A stretch of 64,000 nt of DNA, taken from NCBI GenBank assembly GCA_027365225.1, contig DAHXNV010000001.1, forward strand, positions 58,004-122,003, written 5' to 3'. Shown here one piece after another: positions 57,556-64,000 of the stretch. The position numbers and the translations under genes are program-made. The notes beneath the pieces were generated by a model. That model was not told the DNA's origin and did no database searches. It saw nothing but the letters and a program-made list of their open reading frames with translations. Source of the DNA: Gammaproteobacteria bacterium. GTDB taxonomy: Bacteria; Pseudomonadota; Gammaproteobacteria; Steroidobacterales; Steroidobacteraceae. Each line of letters begins with the position of its first letter. Positions within the stretch are counted from its first letter, which is position 1.

Positions 57556-58314
57556 TCAGTGCACGTAGGAGCCGGCATTCACGTCGATCGTGCAGCCCGT
57601 CGCATGGTCGGCAAGGCCGCTGGCGAGAAATACGACGATAGGAGCTATGTCATCCGGTTCCGTCATCCGTGTGAGGGCAATGTCGCCGCTGGCGTGATCC
57701 TCTCCATATTGATCGATGAAATCGCTGGCCATGTCCGTTCGGGTGAATCCCGGTGCGACGTTGAACGCGAGTACCCCGGCCTTGCCGAATCCGCGGGCCA
57801 CGGACCGGGTCAGCGCCACCAGCCCCGCTTTGGAGGCGGCATACGCCAGATAAAGCGGCTGATCGCCACGAAACGCCGCGCGTGAACTGATATTGATGAT
57901 TCGTCCGCCGCCGTTGTCGAGGAAGTGCTGGATCGCGAGCTTCGAGAGAATGCCAGGCGCCCGAAGGTTGACGGCCATGGTGGCGTCCCATCCGGCAGCC
58001 CATCCGGCGAGGTCGGCCTCGAGCGGGGACGACACCGCGATGCCGGCGTTGTTGATCAGCGTGTGAATCCGGCCGAAGCGGCTCATCACGGCGTGCCAGA
58101 GCGCCGCACAGGCGGCGGTATCGGCGAGGTCCGCCTGAAAAGCCTCCGAGCCATGCCCAACCTCGGTCGCAAGGGTCGCTGCCCGAGCGCGCTGATCGCG
58201 ATAGTGAACCGCAACTCGCGCGCCCGCACTGCCCAGCGCGCGGGCGATGGCGGCGCCGATGCCTCGGCTTGCGCCGGTGACCAGAACGTTGGTGTTCGTC
58301 AGGTCGATCTGCAC
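57556..58314 (-). CDS. Short-chain dehydrogenase/reductase (FabG-like)
   Basis: 252 residues from GTG 58314 (MQIDLTNTNVLVTGASRGIG); a longer frame from 58407 has no similarity. NAD(P) site VTGASRGIGAAIARALGSAG, INNAGIAVSSP, catalytic Ser in INISSRAAFRG and YAASK with the Tyr/Lys pair (YLAYAASKAGLVALTRSVAR). The C-terminus GCTIDVNAGSYVH is typical. A 3-oxoacyl reductase or sugar-alcohol dehydrogenase; substrate not predictable. Confidence 0.88.
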   Translation of the reverse strand: MQIDLTNTNVLVTGASRGIGAAIARALGSAGARVAVHYRDQRARAATLATEVGHGSEAFQADLADTAACAALWHAVMSRFGRIHTLINNAGIAVSSPLEADLAGWAAGWDATMAVNLRAPGILSKLAIQHFLDNGGGRIINISSRAAFRGDQPLYLAYAASKAGLVALTRSVARGFGKAGVLAFNVAPGFTRTDMASDFIDQYGEDHASGDIALTRMTEPDDIAPIVVFLASGLADHATGCTIDVNAGSYVH

Positions 58315-58408
58315 GGATGGAACTGGCCTCTCGTGAACGGCACCGCGAGTGTACCACCGCGAAAACCGCGCGCCCCCGCCGGCCCGCGCGCGGCTCGAGC
58401 GATGCACC

Positions 58409-59311
58409 TCAGCCGTCGGAATCGGCCGCGCCGTGCGGCAGCTCGAGCAACCCCAGAAATGCCTCGGCGGGCGGCGCGGTATAGCCTTGCGGACGACGCA
58501 CGACGCTGAGCGGACGGCGAATGTCGAGCGACTTCACGGGCAGTCGAACCAGCTCGCCGGCCGCCAGCTCCCGGGACATGCATATGCGCGGCAGCCAAGC
58601 AATGCCGCCGCCGTGCACCGCCGCCTTCTTGATCGCCTCGGTGCTCCCCAGCTCCACGATGTTGCTCAGGGGGATGCCGTGCTGCTGCAGGCGCTTCTCA
58701 ACCAACTCCCGTGTGCCGGAGCCGACCTCGCGCATCAACAACGGCTGATCGGCGAGGTCGGCGGGGCAGAGGCGTCTCCTGCGGCTCAACGGATGATCCG
58801 CCGAGGCGATGGGCACGATCTCATCATCGAGGAATCGCTGGACCCGAAGATTCCGGCCGTGCAACGGTCCCTCGATGAAGCCCAGCATGAAGCGCAGGTC
58901 GGCCACGCCCTGCGCGACCTGCTCCGTGTTGCCGACGAACATGGATATTCTGACGGCAGGGTGGCTGCGGCGGAAGCGCGCCAGCAGGCTCGGCAGGATG
59001 TACGTGCCCACCGTATTGCTGGCTCCGATCGAAAGGTGGCCCTGGCGGGCCTCGGAGAGCTCCCGGACCGACATTTCGGCCGACCGCGCGATTTCGAAGA
59101 GTCGGGCCGCATAATCACGTAGCACTTCACCAGGGTGTGTCAGGCGCATGCCCCGCGGCAGGCGCTCGAACAACACGACGCCGATGCGCTGCTCGAATTC
59201 CTTCAGCTGGCGCGAAATCGCCGGTTGCGAAATATGCAGCCGTTCAGCGCAGGCAGTGATGCTGCCGGTCTGCGCGACGGTGTAAAAGATCTCGAGATGA
59301 TGCAGATTCAT
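58409..59311 (-). CDS. LysR-family regulator resembling YeiE
   Basis: 300 residues. HTH: LEIFYTVAQTGSITACAERL then HISQPAISRQLKEFEQRIGV. Effector domain: SIGASNTVGTYILPSLLARF, RFMLGFIEGPLHGRNLRVQR, LLMREVGSGTRELVEKRLQQ and ELGSTEAIKKAAVHGGGIAW; the GTYILP, GFIEGP and RERGSGTRE-like segments match YeiE of enterobacteria, which is reported to respond to sulfite. The gene lies 94 bp upstream of the SDR gene on the same strand, and the soe operon follows. A role in regulating soe is inferred from this. Confidence 0.8.
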   Translation of the reverse strand: MNLHHLEIFYTVAQTGSITACAERLHISQPAISRQLKEFEQRIGVVLFERLPRGMRLTHPGEVLRDYAARLFEIARSAEMSVRELSEARQGHLSIGASNTVGTYILPSLLARFRRSHPAVRISMFVGNTEQVAQGVADLRFMLGFIEGPLHGRNLRVQRFLDDEIVPIASADHPLSRRRRLCPADLADQPLLMREVGSGTRELVEKRLQQHGIPLSNIVELGSTEAIKKAAVHGGGIAWLPRICMSRELAAGELVRLPVKSLDIRRPLSVVRRPQGYTAPPAEAFLGLLELPHGAADSDG

Positions 59312-59471
59312 AACGAATAGCTATGGCGATGCGACCTGCGAATTCTATTCGATATGGCGTGAACGGCGGCGCCAAATGCGCCGCGCCGGGCCAACTCGGC
59401 CGGTTGCTGCGGGCCGCGCCTGGCCGTGCCGATACCGGCCCCCGACACGCCGCAGCGGCCTCGGAGCGCAC

Positions 59472-59954
59472 TCAGAGCAAACAGCGCGTGATAAAGACCG
59501 CGAGCATCGTGAATACGATGATCAGGCGCAAGACCACCGAAAAGGCCAGTCCCACCCAAGTGCCGGCGCCTGCGCGAACGGACTGGCGCACCTGGCGTTT
59601 CGCCAGCAGCTCTCCGGCGGTGGCGCCGAGGAATGGTCCGAGCAACGCGCCCGCAAGTCCGAAAAAGATCCCGACCAGGATGCCGATGGCGGCACCGATC
59701 AGCGCGCCTTTGCTCGCCCCGAACCGCTTCGCCCCAATGAGGCTGCCCAGCAGATCGCCGAGAAGCGCAACGAGCGCGAGCAGTCCCAGGATGACCAGTG
59801 TCACCCAGCCGATCCGCCTGAAGCCATCCGCCCACGCGCCGAACAGCATGCCGGCAAGTACGAGGAACACTCCGGGGGAGACGGGCAAAAAGCTGCTGAG
59901 CACTCCGGCCAGGATCAGCACTGCGCAGATCACCCACAACAGGACGGGAACCAT
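59472..59954 (-). CDS. DUF456 family membrane protein
   Basis: 160 residues with about four helices (VLLWVICAVLILAGVLSSFL, VSPGVFLVLAGMLFGAWADG, LVILGLLALVALLGDLLGSL, LRLIIVFTMLAVFITRCLL). The Gly-rich GAKRFGASKGALIGAAIGIL then VGIFFGLAGALLGPFLGATA segment is the DUF456 signature. Function unknown. Confidence 0.85.
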   Translation of the reverse strand: MVPVLLWVICAVLILAGVLSSFLPVSPGVFLVLAGMLFGAWADGFRRIGWVTLVILGLLALVALLGDLLGSLIGAKRFGASKGALIGAAIGILVGIFFGLAGALLGPFLGATAGELLAKRQVRQSVRAGAGTWVGLAFSVVLRLIIVFTMLAVFITRCLL

Positions 59955-60290
59955 CGGTAGTCCATCGCGCTGACGCCGTGCAGCCCCAGCACCCGCTCAG
60001 ACTCGGGCGAGGGCTGGAATCAACGGCAATGCCCCTGAGAATACCTATCCGCGCAAACCAAGCGCTAGCCCGCGAGCGCGTCAGGTCCTCGATCACGGCT
60101 CGCGCGAGTTCCCGCAGCGAGCGACCGGCTGGCCGCCGCACGCAAGCCCGGCCGGGTCGGATCCCGTACGGCGAGGAACGTATGCCTCGGCGGTATGCCG
60201 CCATGGCCGCGAGCACAGTCGGGCATCGGTGCAGGTGCGTCACAGGCCAATGGCTGGGCTGCGCGTCGACATCCGCGCGCCCCGTAGGGT
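59955..60290. other. Intergenic, no gene seen
   Basis: 336 bp of GC-rich DNA between DUF456 and the SLC13-type gene, both on the minus strand. Open frames on both strands show no hydrophobic or family-like pattern. Confidence 0.5.
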
Positions 60291-62102
60291 TCAGAATGGG
60301 AAGTACCGTGGCAGCAAGATCGTGAACAGCCCGCCCATGAGCAGCAGCAGCGGCAGTCCCACCCGCAGGAAGTCCCCGAACTTGTAACCCGCGGCGTTCA
60401 TGACCAGCACATTGGTCTGGTAGGCCATGGGTGTGGCGTAGCCGAGATTGGCGCCGAACAGGACCGCCAGCAGGAAAGGCTCGGGCGACAGATGCAGCCC
60501 GTGCGCGATCTGAATCGCCAGCGGTGCCCCGACCAGCGCCGCGGTGGTGTGCGAGGCCGCATTGCCGAGCACCGCCACGAAGAACAGTACCAGTGCCAGC
60601 GTGACGCTCGGCGGCAGGCTCGCGGTCGCCCCCACGACCGCGTGGGCGAGGAACTGTCCCGCATCGGTCCGCATCAGCGCAGTGGACAGGGCAAAGCCCG
60701 AGGCGATCAACAAAATGACCGCGGGGCTGACGCCGCCGCCGATCTCGTCCCACTTCAGGCAGCCGCTCGCGATCATGCCGAGCACCCCGATCGGCGCGGT
60801 GATCTCGATCGGCAGCCAGCGCAGGGCCGCCGGCAGCACGATGACCACCATCCACAGCAGCGCGAGATTCGCCTTGCCACTGCGGGGCAGATCGGTGGTG
60901 GCATCCAGAATCGCGAACTGCTGAGTCAGCCGCAGCGCCTCGACGGCCTCCTTGCCGCCCTGCACGAGCACCACATCACCGGGCTGGAGCAACTCCTCGT
61001 CCATCATCCGGGCCGCCAGGCGCGCGCCGCGCCGATAGATCCCGAGTGGGATGACGTTGAATCGCGCCTTGAACGCCGCGTGGCGCAGGCTGTGACCGGC
61101 GAAACGCGACGCGGGCAGAATGGCGATTTCGGCAAGTTGCTGATCGTCGAGCGGCGCCGCATCGCCCTCCCAGGGCTTCTCGCCGATGAATAGTTTCGCG
61201 CTCAGGGTCTTCTCGGCGGCCTTGAGCAGCTCGGGCCGATCCGCGACCATCAGCCGATCGCCGCCGCGCAGCTCCAGGGTGGGATTTGGCACCAGCTCGA
61301 CGCCGCCGCGCACCACCGCGAGCACCGACATGCCGCCGAGCGCCTCGACGGCCTTAGCAAGCGGCTTGCCCGCCGTCGAGCTCTCTTCGCTCAATTCCAG
61401 CGCGGCGCGGAACTGCCGCTGGGAGGCCTGCTCGAACGCGTGGTCGCGCTCGGGCAGCAGCCTGGGCGCGATCAGCCACAAATATACGAGGCCGACCGCG
61501 GCGGGAATGAGCGCGAGGGAAGTGAAGGCGAACATGCCCATGGGCGGCAGACCGGCCTGCTTGGCGACCTCGAGCACCAGCAGGTTGGTCGAGGTGCCGA
61601 TGGTCGTCCCCATGCCGCCGATCAAGGCGGCAAAGCCGAGCGGCATCAGCATCTTCGAGGGGCTGCGCCCGCTGTCACGGGCCATCCGGGTCAATACCGG
61701 AATGAGCAGCACCACGATAGGCGTGTCATTGACGAACGCGCTGAGCGCTGCCGTGAGGGCCAGCACCAGCAGCAAGGTGAACACGGGCGAGAGTTTCCAC
61801 AGCCGGGAGAGCACCCGGGTCAGGGGCGCGAGCGCGCCGGTGCGCACGAGCGCTTGACCGGCGATCATCAACGAAACGATCGCCACCAGTGCGCCGTTGG
61901 CAAAGCCGCGGTAGAACACCATGGGGGAAAGTTTCCCGTGCGCACCGTGGTAGGGCCACAGCGCAAACACCAGCAGCAAAGTGAGCAATACGCCGAGGCT
62001 CGTGGTCTCGATCGGCACGCGCGGGCGACTGTAGAGGACGAGCGCGGCGACCAACAGCACGATGACGAATACGCCGTGCCAACTCAAGGTCAGGGTATGC
62101 AT
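60291..62102 (-). CDS. SLC13/DASS-like permease with paired TrkA-C (RCK_C) domains
   Basis: 603 residues from ATG 62102 (MHTLTLSWHGVFVIVLLVAA). Two halves of 5-6 helices each flank a soluble middle (about 215-385) with two RCK_C-like repeats: LGGMSVLAVVRGGVELVPNP and RFNVIPLGIYRRGARLAARM then ELLQPGDVVLVQGGKE. Transporter motifs: SAFVNDTPIVVLLIPVLTRM and GNAASHTTAALVGAPLAIQI, the SNT-like signatures of the family. Such proteins move dicarboxylates, sulfate or other anions. A sulfate/sulfite link with soeABC is plausible but unproven. Confidence 0.88.
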   Translation of the reverse strand: MHTLTLSWHGVFVIVLLVAALVLYSRPRVPIETTSLGVLLTLLLVFALWPYHGAHGKLSPMVFYRGFANGALVAIVSLMIAGQALVRTGALAPLTRVLSRLWKLSPVFTLLLVLALTAALSAFVNDTPIVVLLIPVLTRMARDSGRSPSKMLMPLGFAALIGGMGTTIGTSTNLLVLEVAKQAGLPPMGMFAFTSLALIPAAVGLVYLWLIAPRLLPERDHAFEQASQRQFRAALELSEESSTAGKPLAKAVEALGGMSVLAVVRGGVELVPNPTLELRGGDRLMVADRPELLKAAEKTLSAKLFIGEKPWEGDAAPLDDQQLAEIAILPASRFAGHSLRHAAFKARFNVIPLGIYRRGARLAARMMDEELLQPGDVVLVQGGKEAVEALRLTQQFAILDATTDLPRSGKANLALLWMVVIVLPAALRWLPIEITAPIGVLGMIASGCLKWDEIGGGVSPAVILLIASGFALSTALMRTDAGQFLAHAVVGATASLPPSVTLALVLFFVAVLGNAASHTTAALVGAPLAIQIAHGLHLSPEPFLLAVLFGANLGYATPMAYQTNVLVMNAAGYKFGDFLRVGLPLLLLMGGLFTILLPRYFPF

Positions 62103-62361
62103 GAGCACCTGGTTATTGAACCGATCATTATCGCAAGCGCGCCTGCCAAGGCGCATTCGTACACGGTCGACGGGCCGGGTGCAAGCCGCGCCGCCCGGCG
62201 GCGGCCATTGAGCGACGTTTCAGCTCGGCCGATCGGTGGGCGCATCTGGCGTATCGAGGTGACCGGGTCCGGCATATCGTGCCGCTGCTCGAGAACAACG
62301 AACAACCGGTCAGCAGCACGCGGCCGCCGGCCTCGGCAGCTACGCGTCCACGGGAGGCCTT

Positions 62362-62440
62362 GTGAGCATCATCATCTGGCTGGTCGTCGGTCTGATTACC
62401 GGCTGGGGCGCCGGCAAGGCGCCGGGTCCGATCTTAAGCA
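62362..62440 (+). pseudogene. Truncated GlsB/YeaQ-like small membrane protein gene
   Basis: GTG 62362 with GGAGG a few bases upstream begins SIIIWLVVGLITGWGAGKA, the first helix of GlsB/YeaQ/YmgE-type stress membrane proteins (normally about 80 residues, Gly-rich). After about 25 codons similarity ends and the frame runs into the tRNA fragment, stopping at 62598. Probably interrupted by the neighbouring mobile DNA. Confidence 0.55.
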
Positions 62441-62488
62441 ACAGGGACATGCCGTCGCTACAGCTTGCCTGGCATTGCCTGGAAGTGC

Positions 62489-62518
62489 AGCGGGCGATGG
62501 GAATCGAACCCATATGGG
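62489..62518 (-). other. 3' end of a tRNA gene (T arm and acceptor strand only)
   Basis: On the minus strand, ATGGG TTCGATT CCCAT forms a perfect 5 bp T stem with a standard 7-nt T loop, followed by CGCCCGC and discriminator T. No matching 5' acceptor GCGGGCG lies within the next 100 bp, so this is a fragment, as left at the edge of elements that integrate in tRNA genes. Confidence 0.6.
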
Positions 62519-62639
62519 AATTTGGACAAATCAATATCTTGGGTTGCGGCATGGCCATGTCGCACGTTCTAGCGAGGGACTGCCCGGGTAGCTGCTAGCC
62601 ACAGGCCCGGTATCCAGCCTTGCAGTCATGGCGGTAACG

Positions 62640-64000
62640 ACATGATTGATGCGTAGGTAGGAAAATCGAGAGAGGTGAAATAGCGATGCAATATCGCCGT
62701 GAAGGAAGTAGCCCCGAAAAATGTACTTGGAATGAGCCGATGGCGTCTAAGTGTTCGCAGGCCATGGTACGGCAGACGAAAAGGCGAGTCTGTCGCACTC
62801 ACCCGGGGTCGCAGGCCTTACCGAGCCCGATGTACAGAACGTACGGTAACCATGGAGATCCTGGCGGGAGTGCCGACGGAGTGGCACAGCTTTTGACAAG
62901 CCTAAACAGCGAGGAAGAAGCGAGAACCGGCAGGAAGTCTGAGTCGCCCATAGTAGCGATGAAATCCGGTAATGCGGATGGAGCGAAGGGGCGGCAGTAC
63001 TGGGATAGCGAATCACTGGCAAACATGCCCCGACACCGAGCGGACTCTGCGCATGAACACTGAGTTGATTCGCTTCACGCAATGGGTCAGAGACCAGCCG
63101 CAGAAGCGCTTCACGGCGCTGATGGGGTTGCTGGCTGCGGAGGAAGGACTCGCCGAGAGCTATCATCGGCAGCCGTCTAAGAAGGCGGTGGGGGTGGACG
63201 GGATCAACAAGGCGGACTACGGGCGCGAGCTCAAAGCGAACCTTGCCGATCTGTCGGCACGACTGAAGCGGATGGGGTACCGTCCGAAACCGTCGCGCCA
63301 AGTGTACATCCCGAAGTCCTCCGGCCATGGCCGGCGCCCGATAGGAATCCCTTGCCTCGAGGATCGGATCGTTGAGGATCGACTCAGTCGTATCCTGCAA
63401 GCGGTCTGGGAACCGGAGTTCAGGGATTGTTCCTATGCATTCAGACCGGACCGCAACGCGCATCAGGCGCTGGTCCGGCTGGAGCACATCATCACCGAGG
63501 AGCGGACACAGTGGGTGTACGAGGCGGATCTGAAGAACTTCTTCGGGTCCGTTTCGCACGACCACATGATGCGGTTTATCGAGCACCGGATAGGGGATTC
63601 GAACCTGTTGAGGCTCATCCGGCGTTTTCTCAAGGCGGGAGTGATGGACGAGGGCGTGTTTCACGCCAGCGACCAAGGCACCCCGCAGGGAAATTTGGTC
63701 AGCCCCGTGCTGTCCAACATTTACCTGCACTATACGCTGGACGAGTGGTTCGAGCGGCGCTTTGCTCGCCAATGCCGGGGCAAGGCGTTTCTGGTGCGTT
63801 CGGCAGACGACTTTGTGGCTTGTTTCGAGTTCGAAGCCGACGCACGCGCCTTTGAGCACTCGCTCAAGGAGCGTCTGCAGAGCTTTGGGCTGGAAATTGA
63901 GCCGACGAAGACCGCGTTGCTTCGCTTCGGTAATCTCGCGCCGATCCTCTGTAAACGGGACGGCCTGAAACGGCCGCGTACGTTTTCATTCCTTGGGTTC
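62640..64000 (+). mobile_element. Group II intron, 5' part and RT, continues off right edge
   Basis: About 400 bp of structured, non-coding DNA ahead of an intron-type reverse transcriptase gene at 63053, with phrases familiar from group II intron ribozymes (GTGCCGACGGAGTGGCACAG, a stable hairpin; GTAATGCGGATGGAGCGAAG). I could not find the GUGYG 5' boundary, so 62640 is approximate; domains 5 and 6 lie beyond the window. Confidence 0.7.
63053..64000 (+). CDS. ltrA: Group II intron-encoded reverse transcriptase/maturase, partial
   Basis: 316 codons to the window edge from ATG 63053. RT blocks: VGVDGINKADYGRELKANLA, PKPSRQVYIPKSSGHGRRPI, GIPCLEDRIVEDRLSRILQA, SYAFRPDRNAHQALVRLEH, EADLKNFFGSVSHDHMMRF and QGTPQGNLVSPVLSNIYLHY. 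The catalytic box reads LVRSADDFVACFE (residues 250-253 SADD) where YADD is usual. The maturase domain X is outside the window. It lies at the end of a junction with a broken gene and tRNA fragment. Confidence 0.92.
   Translation, partial: MNTELIRFTQWVRDQPQKRFTALMGLLAAEEGLAESYHRQPSKKAVGVDGINKADYGRELKANLADLSARLKRMGYRPKPSRQVYIPKSSGHGRRPIGIPCLEDRIVEDRLSRILQAVWEPEFRDCSYAFRPDRNAHQALVRLEHIITEERTQWVYEADLKNFFGSVSHDHMMRFIEHRIGDSNLLRLIRRFLKAGVMDEGVFHASDQGTPQGNLVSPVLSNIYLHYTLDEWFERRFARQCRGKAFLVRSADDFVACFEFEADARAFEHSLKERLQSFGLEIEPTKTALLRFGNLAPILCKRDGLKRPRTFSFLGF

Noticed and set aside
59978-60325. 115-codon plus-strand frame between DUF456 and the SLC13-type gene
   Set aside because: Arg/Ser/Ala-rich random composition, overlaps the end of the transporter gene, no ribosome site.

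Overview
The window is high-GC chromosomal DNA from a gammaproteobacterium. Gene content (pntAA/pntAB/pntB, proteobacterial-type gshA, ftsYEX, rpoH, coaD-rsmD, rpmBG, radC-coaBC-dut, a cytochrome c4, ECF sigma/DUF3106 operon) fits a respiratory, free-living member of that class, perhaps near Xanthomonadales/Nevskiales or Acidiferrobacterales. I cannot place it more finely from sequence alone.

Layout. 1-2.7 kb: the 5' part of priA (leaving the window on the left) diverges from a translationally coupled four-gene ECF-sigma operon. 2.7-5.5 kb: three-subunit transhydrogenase pntAA-pntAB-pntB on the minus strand. 5.6-16.3 kb: HNH nuclease, 5'-3' exonuclease, acetyl-CoA synthetase with an unusual basic tail, ybjQ, ferrochelatase, dienelactone hydrolase, thiolase, and a cNMP-patatin protein. 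16.3-20.6 kb is an accessory zone: a 1,345 bp element with 17 bp perfect terminal inverted repeats and 8 bp target duplications, carrying a frameshifted NYN-domain gene and a small basic-protein gene; two c-type cytochromes; and a decayed GlxA/AraC-type regulator. 20.6-38.5 kb: GST, GH39-like hydrolase, DUF2064 transferase, MTA/MTI phosphorylase, gshA, YadGH-type ABC exporter, YheT-type hydrolase, an M16 peptidase pair, a palindrome-rich intergenic patch, two small hypotheticals, a LysR regulator, a kinase-less two-helix sensory protein, and a malic enzyme with an N-terminal ACT domain. 38.5-51.1 kb: housekeeping (rpoH with a perfect CIRCE operator, fpg, coaD-rsmD, ftsYEX, rpmBG, radC, coaBC-dut, metC), with an ISAzo13-type transposase remnant abutting radC. 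51-59 kb: SYLF protein, methyltransferase, soeCBA (minus strand; cytoplasmic sulfite dehydrogenase), SDR, and a LysR regulator resembling YeiE. 60-64 kb: an SLC13-type transporter, then a second accessory junction: truncated GlsB/YeaQ-like gene, 3' end of a tRNA, and a group II intron whose reverse transcriptase runs off the right edge.

How genes may work together. SoeABC would oxidise cytoplasmic sulfite and feed electrons to quinone; the nearby YeiE-like LysR protein and the SLC13-type anion transporter are plausible partners. The transhydrogenase, malic enzyme and glutathione synthesis supply or consume NADPH and thiols. HrcA control of rpoH, implied by the CIRCE site, would join two normally separate heat-shock circuits.

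The strongest leads for something undescribed are the NYN-carrying inverted-repeat element, the CIRCE-rpoH arrangement, the histone-like tail on Acs, and the kinase-less sensor protein. I see no CRISPR array, rRNA or complete tRNA gene.
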